Made by a program: the position numbers and the translations under genes
Notes under the pieces: generated by a model
The model's database searches: none
Told to the model about the DNA's origin: nothing
Seen by the model: only the letters and a program-made list of their open reading frames with translations
Part shown: piece by piece, positions 39,190 through 48,660 of the stretch
Layout of the letters: every line of letters begins with the position of its first letter
How positions within the stretch are numbered: position 1 is the stretch's first letter
Assembly: GCA_008000375.1 (NCBI GenBank)
Contig: SMOI01000236.1
Coordinates: 1,614-50,273 of the forward strand
Reading direction: 5' to 3'
DNA: 48,660 nt
Origin: Poteriospumella lacustris
Lineage: Eukaryota; Sar; Chrysophyceae; Chromulinales; Dinobryaceae

Positions 39190-40911
39190 CTACTTGTGCT
39201 GGGCGGGGGCGTCGGCGGTGGCGGCGGTGGCGGCGGCGGCGACGGGGGCGGCGCGCGAGACCTCGTCGATGCGCACGACGCCGCCGGACATGTTCTGCAG
39301 CAGCGCGTCGAGGAAGCGCTCGGTGACGCGCGTGAGGTTGACGACGTCGGCGCGCTGCAGCTGCTCGACGGGCTTCTCGGTGAACTCCTGCAGGCGCTCG
39401 GTGTGCTTCTCGAGCATCTCCTGGTGGTGCTCGAAGAGCTGCTTCTCCGCCGTGCGGTCGCGCAGGTGGTAGCCGAGGATGTACGTGTTCTTCAGCACGC
39501 GGCGGCAGTCGCGCACCTGCTCGGCGGCCTCCTTCAGGAACTGCACGTCGATCCAGTGCGCGCGCGACGTCTCCTGCTGCTCGAGCATGCGGCGCTCGGC
39601 GGCGTCGCGCAGCCGCTCGGCGAAGGTGAGGCCCTGGTCGTGTCCGTGGTAGCGCTGGTAGTAGTGCAGGTAGCGGTCGAGCTCGGCCTTGGCGCGCTGC
39701 GCCTCGGTGACCGACGAGGGCAGCTCGGCGGGGTCGAAGCGGTTGCACTTGTAGAAGCCGCCCGTCTGCTGGCCGTGCTCCGCCCAGCCGCCCATGCAGA
39801 TCCAGCAGAACTCGTGCTTGCACTGGCGGCAGGACATGTGGTTGCAGCCCTGGTTCTTCTCGATGCGCGTGCCGCACTGCGGGCACTTGCGCGTGTTCGC
39901 CAGGATCCAGTTCGCCGTCTCCGACTCGTTCACGCACTTCTCCAGCCACTGCGCCAGCTGCGCGCACGAGGCCGGCTCGTGCGCCTCCTCGCCGCAGCGG
40001 AAGCAGAAGTGGTGGCCGCAGGTGCAGCGCACGCTCTGGACGGAGCCGGCGCCCATCGCGACCATGTCGCAGCGCGGCGCGGGGCAGTAGCGCATGTTCT
40101 TGTTGGTCTCGACGAAGCTGCGCAGCACGTAGCGGTCGTACTTCTCGCGCTCCTCCGAGCCGCTGGCGACGAAGTGCTGGAACACGCTGCGCGGCACGAC
40201 CTGCGTGCACTTGTGCTCGGGGCAGTGCGTGCGCGTGCACTGCGGCCCGTCCTGCACGGCCGCCTTCAGGTACTCGGCGTAGCAGGCGCGGCAGAAGCGG
40301 TGCTGGCAGCCCAGCGCGTAGCCCTCGGCCCAGGGGCAGACCTCGTCGCAGCACACGCGAATGCGACAGCGAAACGTCAGCGCCGCCTGCGACGACGACG
40401 GCGGCGGCTGGCGCGGCGCGAGGTCGTCGAGCACCGCCGCCGAGAAGAGGTCGACGCCCGCCGCCTGCCGCACGGCGTCGTAGTCGGCGAGGAACGCGTC
40501 GAGGAGGCGGTCCTTGTCCCACTTGTGCTGCTGCAGCAGCAGCTGCGCCTCGTCGGCGGACACGTCGAGCAGCGCGCTGACGTCGTCCACAATGCGGTTC
40601 ATCACCAGCGCCACGTCGCTCTGCGGCCGCACGATGTAGCTGTCGTACGGGATGCTCAGCTTCGCCGATGCCGAAGAACCCATCGCCAGGCCGCCGGTTG
40701 CGGGCGACGAGGCGACCGCTTTGCCCAGCGGAGACTGAGCGCTCTTCGCGTCGCCGGCGTCGCCCTTCGCACTGGCGGAGGACGCGCGGCGGTCGTCTTT
40801 GGCTTCGGCCGGCTGCTCCTCGACGCTGTGGTCGCAGTCGTCCTCCGCCATGTCGTCGTCCTCGTAGTGGTAGTCGGCGTCGTCGTCGTATTCGTAGTCT
40901 TCCTCGTCCAT
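39190..40911 (-). CDS. ARIH1: Ariadne-type RBR E3 ubiquitin ligase
   Basis: 573 residues from ATG 40911. The acidic N-terminus (MDEEDYEYDDDADYHYEDDD) is typical of Ariadne. A UBA-like segment (around HKWDKDRLLDAFLAD) precedes the RBR unit: RING1 (ALGCQHRFCRACYAEYL), IBR (RYCPAPRCDMVA, CGHHFCFRCG) and RING2 (CPQCGTRIEKNQGCNHMSC), where the Cys of GCNHMSC is the catalytic residue that accepts ubiquitin as a thioester. The C-terminal Ariadne domain (FYKCNRF to the end) is complete and normally auto-inhibits the ligase until a neddylated cullin-RING partner binds. Length matches human ARIH1 (557). RING1 is odd at its first metal ligands: FRCRIRVCCDEVC lacks the usual C-x2-C spacing. Convergent with the SLC10A7-like gene, divergent from the PH-protein gene. 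Confidence 0.95.
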   Translation of the reverse strand: MDEEDYEYDDDADYHYEDDDMAEDDCDHSVEEQPAEAKDDRRASSASAKGDAGDAKSAQSPLGKAVASSPATGGLAMGSSASAKLSIPYDSYIVRPQSDVALVMNRIVDDVSALLDVSADEAQLLLQQHKWDKDRLLDAFLADYDAVRQAAGVDLFSAAVLDDLAPRQPPPSSSQAALTFRCRIRVCCDEVCPWAEGYALGCQHRFCRACYAEYLKAAVQDGPQCTRTHCPEHKCTQVVPRSVFQHFVASGSEEREKYDRYVLRSFVETNKNMRYCPAPRCDMVAMGAGSVQSVRCTCGHHFCFRCGEEAHEPASCAQLAQWLEKCVNESETANWILANTRKCPQCGTRIEKNQGCNHMSCRQCKHEFCWICMGGWAEHGQQTGGFYKCNRFDPAELPSSVTEAQRAKAELDRYLHYYQRYHGHDQGLTFAERLRDAAERRMLEQQETSRAHWIDVQFLKEAAEQVRDCRRVLKNTYILGYHLRDRTAEKQLFEHHQEMLEKHTERLQEFTEKPVEQLQRADVVNLTRVTERFLDALLQNMSGGVVRIDEVSRAAPVAAAATAATADAPAQHK

Positions 40912-41240
40912 CGTCCCTGTCGCTGGCGCTCAACGCTTTTTCGAGGGGATAGCAGTTGCCAAAGCGCTGACACGCAGAGTCTCCGATACGCCGGGGCCAA
41001 ATGACTTCTGACGCACAGAATCTGAGGAAAGCCGTTACACAAAACGACGCCGCGTCGAAGACGACGACGACGACGGCGGCGCTGAGCAGTGCAACGTCTC
41101 CGACGACTGCGACGACTGCGACGACTGCGACTCGTAGACGGCCCTCTGACGCTCTAGGGCACACAACGAGACGTGCCACTGATTCGACTCTTCCCACGGA
41201 CACTCGTGCGTCGACGGACAGTGACCGCCAACGAGAGAAA

Positions 41241-42894
41241 ATGGGGTCGGGCGCATCGAAGGGCCGGCCGAAAAAGAATGCCCCGACGGGCAAAGCCATC
41301 AAAGTACCGCTGCACATCGCTGTGCAGGCCGTGGTGCTCATCCAAACGCGAATAAGAATCTTCCTCGCCCGGAAGAAGCTGCGGCAGCTGCGCGAGCAGC
41401 ACCGCCAGCACGAGGCGAAGGCGGCCGACTACGTGCGCACGATGCGGTCGAAGGCCGACAACAAAGTCTCCAAGAGGAACACGTTTCTGTCGCGGCGGTC
41501 GTGGTCGGCGGAGGACGAGGCGCTCAGCTCCTTCAGCGAGAACACGATGTACCGCCAGCCGGGCGCCGCCCTCGCCTCGCACAAGGGCAGCGCGCACCAG
41601 TCGCCGGGGAAGCTGCTGCCGTCGCTGTCGAGCAAAATGTCGCAGCGCTTCTTCCCCTCGCAGCCGCAGCAGCCGGTGCACCTCGGCGACCTGTCGCGGA
41701 GCCTCGCGGGCGCCGTCGGCGACGGCGGCAAAAGCGGCGCGGCGTTCGGCCGCCTGGCGACGCGGGCGGCGGGCGGCGGCGGCGCCGCGGCGCCCATCGC
41801 CGAGGAGATCATCTACCCGCTGGTGGGCTTCGTGGTGAAGACGAAGGTGAACGCGACGGGGAAGAAGCTCTTCGTGAACGTGACGCACTCGCCGCGCGTG
41901 CGCCACATGGTCGCGTCGCCCGTGCGGTCGTGGACGGACTGCACGCACCACGACGAGGAGGGCGCGCTGCTGGCCGTCGAGGTGTCGCTCGTGGACGTCG
42001 TCGTGCCCTCGCGCGACTTCGACGCGCTCTTCGTGTACAAGGACCAGGTGGGCACGGTGCCGCTGCGCGAGATGCACCGCGCCGAGCTGGCGGGCGCCTG
42101 CGTCGACTACCTCAACGGCCTCTTCTCCGAGGCGCGCAGCCAGCAGAAGCGCGCGCTGCGCGAGCAGCGCCAGCGCGAGCGCCAGCGGCAGCGCGACTAC
42201 TTCGGCGAGGGCGGCGAGGAGGACGGCGACGGTGACGGCTCCGACGAGGAGGGCGACGCGGCGGAGGGCGACGAGGACGACGAGGACGACGAGGACGCGC
42301 TCTTCTGCTCGCGGCAGTTCAAGCTGCCGCGCATCAAGCGCAACTACGTGGGCGCCATCGTGCCGCTGTGTCTGCAGCCCGCCACGGCGACCGGCGCCGC
42401 GGCGACGAGCGCGGGCGGCCTGTCGGTGTCGTTCCTCGAGCCGTTTCGCCTGTCGCGCAGCCTGCCCGAGCACCTGCCGAGCCTCGACGACCTCGTCTTT
42501 CCGCCGGAGATCGCGCAGGACATGGCGCTGGCCTGGTCCAGCATCACCGACCTGCGTCTGCTGCCGACGAAGCTGGCGGCCGCCGCGACGGCCGCGGCGA
42601 AGGCCTCGACGGTGCTCACCGCTTCGACGATCGCGATGCACCTGCACGCGGCCGCCGCCGCCGCGCCGCCCGCGTCACACGCGGCGAAGGGCGGCGAGGA
42701 GAAGGGCGGCGCGGAGAAGGGCGACGAGGACGACGCGGGCGACCTCGAGACGCACCAGCGCGAGTACCTCGACGCGCTGCAGCGCTTCAAAAGCGGCTTC
42801 CGCGTCTACGTCGAGGTGCACCAGGGCGTGCTCTACCTCTACAAGCGCCGCTCCGCGCAGCACCGCGCGCTCCTGCCGCACGCCCCGGCCACAG

Positions 42895-42926
<32 letters not shown>

Positions 42927-44261
42927 GGAGAGAGCGGCGCGTCGCGGGTGCCCGACCCGATTCCGCTGGCGCGGCCGCTGCCCGGCGGCGAGGACGAGCT
43001 GGCGCGGCTGTCGCTGGGCGCCGTGGACCTGACGCCCGAGTGCGACGCGGCCAACGACCTGTTCTTCCTGCACCTCGACCTGCTCTTTCCGCTGGCGCAG
43101 GCCGACGCCGAGGGCCTCACGCGCCGCGGCCGCCGCTTCCAGCGCGAGCTCGTGCGCCAGGCGCGCGCCAAGGCGCTCGAGGCGCAGAAGCGGCGCCGCG
43201 AGAAGCGGCGGCTGCGGCGACGCCAGCGGCGCCAGCGCTTCGGCTCCGACGACGACGACGACGACGACGACAGCGACGGCGACAGCGACAGCGACGCGAG
43301 CGACGCCGGCGGCCTCGACGAGGCGCTGCGCTGCTTCGCGGCGCGCGGCGACTCGCGCGCGGCGACGTTCCTCGACGGCGACGTGGCGCACGAGGACGAA
43401 CTGGTGAACGAGGCGCACGAGGAGCTGTACCGCGAGGAGGAGGAGGGCGACGCGCGCGACCGCAACTTCGGCCCGCTCACGCTGCACAACGACGCGCTCA
43501 GCGAGACGCTCGCCGCGACACACGCGCGACACATCGCGCGCGTGGCGCAGCACTTTCTGCACCCGCAGCGCCTGACGCTGCAGTTCCAGACGCACGCGGA
43601 GCTGGCGTCGTGGCTGCTGTACCTGGAGCAGCACGTGTTCTACCTGCAGCAGACCGCGCCGCGCTACTACGCGCCGCTGAACCCGCACCACTTCGCCGCC
43701 GCCGTGACGCCGCCGACGCTCGCCGAGACGCTGGCGGCCACTGCGGCCGCAGCCGCGGCGCAGGCTGCGCCCGCGACGCTGGCGACGCCGGCGAAGCAGC
43801 CGCCGGGCGGCGAGGCGGCCGGCTTCGCCGTCGACTTCGCCAGCGACGCGAAGTGGGCGCCGTTCAGCGGCTACAGCGCGACGCTCTACGCGGCGGCGGC
43901 GACGCTGAGCGAGAGCCTCGCGGCGAAGGACGCGGCAGAGGCGATGGCCGTCGACGGCTCGACGCTGGCGCTGCGCCTCGCGGAGCAGGACACGCTCTAC
44001 GTCCCGGCGCAGCGCGGCCGCCGCCCGACGCAGACGCTGAGCCTCGGCGCGCTCGGTCCGTCGGTGCCCGCGACGCCCGCGCGCGAGCGCATCGTCGTCG
44101 CCGGCGGCGGCCGCGGCAGTGGCGGCGGCGGCGCGAAGGACGACGGCGCCGCGCTGCCACCGGTCGCCGACGCGAAAGCGGCGTCCGCCGCGGCGCCGTT
44201 CGCGTCGCCGCTGCGCAGCGCCGCCGACGCGAAGGCGCCGCAGGCGGCGGCGAAGGACGCG

Positions 44262-44298
<37 letters not shown>

Positions 44299-44566
44299 AG
44301 GATGAGGCGCCGGGCGACGAGGAGGCGCGGCAGCGGCAGGACGAGCTGGCGGCGCTGCTGTCGCCCGAGGCGGCGCGCGCGAAGAGCGACGCGCTGCTGC
44401 GGAAGCTGGCGGCGCTGCGGTTCCGCGGCGAGGCGCCGCTGACCGCCGGCCCGCCGCAGGCCTACGGCTGCCACGTCACGTTCCGCACGCGGCAGCCGGC
44501 GCGGCCGCTGTTCGCTCGGCGCGCGAGAGCGCGAAGCTGTCGACGATCGCCGCCTGCGCCGGCCGC

Positions 44567-44607
<41 letters not shown>

Positions 44608-46053
44608 AGCCGATGCCGACGCCGCCGCAACGCCGCTACCGCAGCCGCCGCCGCTGCGGCAGCCGCCGCGGGCGACGTGGAGCTGCAGCCGGGCCGCGCG
44701 CCGCCGTCTACGTGCGCGTGGACCGCGGCTTCCTGCTCGTCTACGACAGCGAAGCCGCCGCCAACGCGCCGCGCGCGCGCCAGCGCCTCGGCCACGGCGC
44801 GCTGGTGGTGCTGTCGCTGCAGGGGCAGCGCCTCGCGGTGCGCCACCGCCGCGTCGTGCGGCGCCGCAGCTTCATGAGCCGCTTCACGCTGCGCGCGCGG
44901 CGCTTCCAGCCGCCGGTCGCGGGCGGCGCGGCGGTGGGCGCGGCGGCCGCGGCGGCGTCGTCGCGGCGCCACGCGGCGGCGGAGTCGGCGGCGGCGGGCG
45001 GCGCGGCGCCGCCGAAGGCGCCGGCGTCGCTGACGCACCGCCGCGTCGACGTGGTGCGCGAGCTGTTCCTGCGCTCGGCGGGCGGCGCGACGGACGCGCG
45101 CGTGCTGCTGCTGCAGCGCCGCCTCGAGGAGCACGTGCTCTCGCCGACGCGCAGATGCAGCTCGCGCGCCTCGGCGTCCTTGACGACGCGCAGGTGCTCG
45201 ACTACGCGCTGCGCCACGTGGACAACGCCGGCGACCCGCAGCGCACGCACAGCGCCGTGCACGCGATCGACTGCGACGTGGCCGTGACGCTGCCGGCGCC
45301 CGACGCGACCTCCGACGACGACAGCGACCTCGACGAGGCGCCGCTGCGCGCCGGCGTCATCGAGCGCTTCTTCCGCGTCGTGCGGCCGCCGCCCGCGGCG
45401 CTCTTCGCCGCGTCGGAGGAGGCGCTGCTGGCCGCGTGGCGCGAGCAGCTGAGCGCGCAGTTCGAGGTCTTTCCCGGCCGCCAGCCGAGCGGGCCGCTGG
45501 CCGCGCCGCCGCTGGCGCCGCCGCAGACCGCGTACCTGCCGGTGACGCTGCTGCTCTTCGCCGAGGCGAAGCTGCTCTGCGTGTTCCACGAGCTGACGCT
45601 CTTCGCCGTGCTCTCCGTGCGCCGCTGCCTCGAGAAGCTCATGACCAAGCGCGACCGCCTCGCGCCGCCGGAGACGCCGCTGCCGCCGTCGCTGGCGCTG
45701 GCGCCGTCGCTGGGCGGCGCCGCGGGGCCGCGCGCGACGGGCGGCGCCTCAGCGGCCGCGGCGGCGTCGCGCGGCTCGACGGCGGCGTCGCCCGCGGCGC
45801 ACGCGGCGCACGGGCCGCGCCACGTGCCGCGCGGCCTCTACGAGCTCGACTCGTCGTCGTCGTCCGACGCGGCGGCCGCCAGCGACAGCGACGACTCGGC
45901 GCGCGACTACGACGGCTTCGAGCCGGACCCGCTGCTGCTGCTGGCCGCGCAGACGGCGCAGACGGCGCTGCTGCCGCCGCTGGCGAAGGGCAGCGCCAGC
46001 CAGCTGCCCTCCGCGACGCCCTCGACGAAGGCGCCGCGCAGCGGCGGCGGCTT

Positions 46054-46105
<52 letters not shown>

Positions 46106-46775
46106 AACCAACGCGACAGCGACGGCGACAGCGACGGCGACGGGCGGCGACGGTCGCCGGGGCCCGAGCACGACGACGGTGACGAGCCGGTCGACGGCGA
46201 CGCGGCGGCGACGGCGACGCTGGCGCCGTGGCGCCGCGACAGCGACAGCGACGACGAGCGCCTCGGCCGCCGCCGGTGCCGCGCGGCGAAGGCGCCGGCC
46301 GCCCGCAGCGAAATCGGCGTCGGCGGCGTCGCCTTCGACGCGGCCAGCGACGACGACGAAGACAGCGACGCCGACGCCGAGCGCGAGCTGCGCGAGACGC
46401 TGGCGGCGCTGCAGTCGGCGCTGCACCAGCGCCGCGCCAGCGCCGCCCCCGCGGGCCCGCGGCCGCGCCGCCTCCGCCGCCGGCGGCGCCGCGGCCGAAG
46501 CAGTTCTTCATCGAACTGCTGGCCTACGACGCCGCACGTACCGCTTCCAGTTCTACGGCCGCAGCGACTACCGCCAGTGGCTGCGCGTCGTGGCGCCGCA
46601 CCTGCGACAGGCGGCCGTCGTCAGCGTCGGCGGCCAGTCGACGCTGGCGCCCGCCGCGGCGCCGTCGCCCGTCGGCGCCGCGGCGCACCGCAGCGGCAAA
46701 AAGGACGGCGGCCCCTTCGGCGGCCCCGGCGCGCTGAAGGAGAGCGCCGTGTCGCGCGCCGAGTTCGCCAGCGCC

Positions 46776-46824
<49 letters not shown>

Positions 46825-47645
46825 GCTGCTCGGCGGCTGCACGGCCGACTGAGCGGCGGCCTCGGCGCCGCCTCTGCGCGGCTCGGCGAGGCGCTGGGCA
46901 GCGGAGGCGCCGGCGTCGGCGGCGGCGTCGGCGGCAGCAGCGGCGCGGCGGTCGGCGGCTCCGTCAGCGCGAAGGGCTCGCCGAAGTTCGGCCGCGGCGC
47001 GGCGCTCGCCGTGGACCAGGAGGCCACCAAGCGCTACACGCGACTGCTGCGGCCCGCCGAGAAGGTGCTGGGCTGCGGCACGGTGCTGAAGCACGAGAAG
47101 CTCGTGGCGAACGCGCCGAAGCAGCGGCGGATCCTGCTGGCGACGGACCTGCCGCGCCTCGTGCTCATCGACGCGATCGGCGCCGTGGCCCGCGGCCAGA
47201 TCGACCTCGTCGCCGAGAGCAAAATGGACCTGCGCACGGTAAGCGACCCGCCCCTCTCCACCGCACGACGACCGCCACCACCGACGACGACGCCGCTCCG
47301 CTCTGCGCCACTTTGCTCTGGCGGAGGAGGTGTGGGTGAGCGTGTGTCCGTCACGGTTGGGGCGGTCTGTGTATCTGGGTCTGTGTACATCTGTGTATAT
47401 CTGTGCTAATCTGGTCTGTGTTTGTGTTTGTCTGTGTTTGTTTGGGTAGCTGGACAACGGCGACTTCGACGTCGTCGTCGGCGGCACGACGCATCGCTTC
47501 TCGCCGGCCGACGGGCCCGAGAAGGACGCCAAGGTAACGACGACTGCGCCGTGCTCCGCCGCCGTCCCCTCTGACTGTCTCTGTCTCTGTCCCGCTGCAG
47601 TTTTGGTTCGCGCGCGTGCGCCAGGCGGTGGCCAAGCTCAACTAG
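41241..47645 (+). CDS. Giant IQ/multi-PH-domain protein ending in a PDK1-type PH domain (several apparent frameshifts, two introns)
   Basis: The frame is open from 41001, but the ATG at 41241 has the better context (AAAATGG) and gives MGSGASKG, an N-myristoylation consensus. An IQ motif (IQTRIRIFLARKK, about residues 34-46) follows. PH-like strands recur: FRVYVEVHQGVLYLYKRR ending in LTLQFQTHAELASWLLYL; VYVRVDRGFLLVYDS; LLLFAEAKLLCVFHEL; KQFFIELLAYDA with TYRFQFYGRSDYRQWLRVV. The last domain (RRILLATDLPRLVLIDAIG ... FWFARVRQAV) matches the PDK1 PH fold (PH_3), which binds phosphoinositides. It is split by introns at 47239-47449 and 47534-47600, stop at 47645. Frame changes are needed at about 44.5 kb (two), 45.15, 46.46, 46.53 and 46.8 kb, all in GC-rich low-complexity sequence. 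No kinase domain is seen. The likely role is a membrane-anchored scaffold; several adjacent genes are a less likely alternative. Confidence 0.6.
44270..44300. repeat. (GCG)n run inside the PH-protein gene
   Basis: Encodes a poly-Ala stretch in the coding frame. Similar triplet runs occur at about 44570-44605, 46055-46105 and 46775-46825 in the same gene, and most apparent frame changes fall near such runs. Confidence 0.8.
47239..47449 (+). other. 211-nt intron in the PDK1-type PH domain
   Basis: Donor ACG|GTAAGC, T/G-rich tract with a GCTAATC branch-like site, acceptor GGGTAG|CTG. Phase 0; it joins KMDLRT to LDNGDFDVVV. Confidence 0.85.
47534..47600 (+). other. 67-nt intron in the PDK1-type PH domain
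   Basis: Donor AAG|GTAACG, CT-rich tract with CTGACTG, acceptor CTGCAG|TTT. Phase 0; it joins GPEKDAK to FWFARVRQ, which restores the C-terminal helix of the PH fold. Confidence 0.88.
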
Positions 47646-48353
47646 CGGCCCCTCCGCGCCCCCTCCGCCGCCCCTCTCCCGCCCCTCTGCCCCTAGCACA
47701 CACAGCAGCCGCAGAGCCGAAAGGAGCTGCGCGGTCGCCGTAGTTTCGTTCGTCCGTCTGTAACACCCAGGTCCAACTCGCTCCACCGCCAGCGCACCGG
47801 CGGGTGAAAGTGAAGCCGACGTAGTGACGGGGTGGTGTGCTTCTGCGCTTCTGCTGGGTCCAATCGAATATGTATACAGGGGTAGTAATATCGAAGGGAT
47901 TGGTCGGGGATTATATTTTGTTTTTTATGATCTATTACAATATACAGCATAGGTCAGTCTGTACAGGGACAACGACAGAAGCGACAACTACCTAACGAGA
48001 AGCTGTGGTCTGAGCGCGAGCGCACGCTTCGCGCGCACTCGAACCCAGCAAGTACTGGTCTGCTCACTGGGAGAGACTCACTGTGACCGCCCGATGACCA
48101 AACGACAGCAGAGACTCACTCAGTGCGGTGTGACGGACATGCTATGGCCATACTATGACGGTCCAACGAAGGCTTCCTGACCAACGAAGGCTTCCCGACC
48201 CTGACCCGTCAGTGGTCGGTCGGACGTACGGGGTTTAGGGAATACAGGTTGGCATATTTTAGATACATGCAACTGTATATAGCATGTACTACGTCTCTGT
48301 CTAGCATGGTATGTACGTCTCTGATCAGGCGGCGTCGGGGAGTGGCAGCGGGG
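47646..48353. other. Intergenic region between convergent genes
   Basis: No gene seen. AT-richer than its flanks. A 19-nt unit (CCAACGAAGGCTTCC.GACC) is repeated twice at about 48162-48200. It must contain the 3' untranslated regions of the PH-protein gene and of the minus-strand gene at the right edge. Confidence 0.5.
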
Positions 48354-48660
48354 TCAGAAGGTGTTGAGCATGCCCAGCGTCGTGTTGAAGCCGCTGTCCT
48401 CGCGGGCGGCGCTGTGGGCGACAGGCGGCGTCAGCGGCGGCGTCAGCGGCGACAGAGGCATCAGAGGCAGAGGCGACAGAGGCGCGGCACTTACCGTTGG
48501 GGCAGCAGGTGGCGCAGCAGGCCGCCGTCGGCGTCGGCGTCGCCGTCGTCGCGGGGGGCGGCGGCGCCGCAGCGCGCGAGGAACTCGTCGAGCTCGTCGT
48601 CGGCCGCGGCGAACCACGTGCGCCGCGCCGCCGCGTCCTCCGCCGCCAGCGCCGCGTGGC
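48354..48660 (-). CDS. Last two exons of an unidentified minus-strand gene (partial, runs off the window)
   Basis: Reading the minus strand, 48660-48495 is open in the frame TWFAAADDELDEFLARCG, continues to GGLLRHLLPQ, and ends at a perfect donor (CG|GTAAGT). An 83-nt intron (48494-48412, acceptor CCCACAG) is followed by 48411-48354, which completes a split Arg codon and encodes AAREDSGFNTTLGMLNTF and a TGA stop. Acidic and Ala-rich composition with high third-position GC fits a host gene. No family is recognised. Without splicing the intron the frame would read as Pro/Leu noise. Confidence 0.7.
   Translation of the reverse strand, partial: PRGAGGGGRGGAAHVVRRGRRRARRVPRALRRRRPPRRRRRRRRRRPAAPPAAPTVSAAPLSPLPLMPLSPLTPPLTPPVAHSAAREDSGFNTTLGMLNTF
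48412..48494 (-). other. 83-nt GT-AG intron of the partial gene
   Basis: GTAAGT donor and CCCACAG acceptor; the body is made of repeated CTCTG/CCGCTGACG units. Phase 2, splitting a CGC Arg codon. Confidence 0.75.

Noticed and set aside
42675-45134. 819-codon minus-strand frame opposite the PH-protein gene
   Set aside because: Arg/Gln/Val repeats without domain character; the plus strand has PH and IQ motifs.
48001-48075. Minus-strand tRNA suggested by a CGAACC block near 48042
   Set aside because: No T-stem pairing or D-arm could be formed around it.

Overview
The window is nuclear DNA of a GC-rich unicellular eukaryote. Genes are mostly long and intron-poor, but the introns that can be read are short GT-AG introns (60 to 211 nt). 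The gene set is eukaryotic: an Ariadne RBR ubiquitin ligase, the H/ACA snoRNP assembly factor NAF1, an SLC10A7/Rch1-type carrier, acetoacetyl-CoA synthetase, a PDK1-type PH domain and a Ty1/copia retrotransposon. The SLC10A7-like protein starts with a signal peptide followed by a Phe-containing site (LAFGPS) and a Ser/Pro/Arg-rich stretch. This resembles the bipartite presequence of stramenopile algae, so a stramenopile is a tentative guess; the species cannot be named.

Layout. 1-84: a perfect 7-bp tandem repeat. 704-1918 (-): a GT61/EOGT-like glycosyltransferase with unusually low GC. 2.0-4.5 kb: no convincing gene, but a 14-bp-stem hairpin. 4532-5743 (+): a two-exon orphan gene, possibly with an NTF2-like fold. 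5963-6550 (-) and 7018-9069 (+): a divergent pair, an FMN reductase and acetoacetyl-CoA synthetase.

9597-31488 is the centre of interest. Two copies of a very large channel gene lie head to head as an inverted duplication. The left copy (-) is an intact 2316-residue protein that looks like two two-pore channels (TPC) fused in tandem, giving four 6-TM domains in one chain. The right copy (+) is broken by a frameshift and by a rearrangement in which short segments were copied from upstream. The arms alternate between essentially identical tracts (up to several kb) and strongly diverged tracts, as expected from gene conversion between palindrome arms; an assembly artefact is the main alternative. 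The spacer holds a complete, very recent Ty1/copia element (461-bp LTRs with no difference seen, 5-bp target duplication, one uninterrupted 1534-codon gag-pol). Seven bp from it is an internally deleted PIF/Harbinger-like DNA transposon with 19-bp inverted termini.

31.5-35.6 kb is gene-poor and contains simple repeats. 35639-47645 is dense: NAF1 (-) and the SLC10A7-like carrier (+) are divergent, then Ariadne (-) and a giant IQ/PH-domain protein (+) are divergent. The giant protein has a putative N-myristoylation site and ends in a PDK1-type PH domain after two introns. NAF1 and the PH protein carry apparent single-base frameshifts in extremely GC-rich, low-complexity stretches, so residual sequencing indels are likely. 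At the right edge the last two exons of a minus-strand gene are visible (48354-48660).

No tRNA, rRNA or CRISPR array was found. All calls come from reading the sequence; no search was run, and coordinates of repeat boundaries may be off by a base or two.
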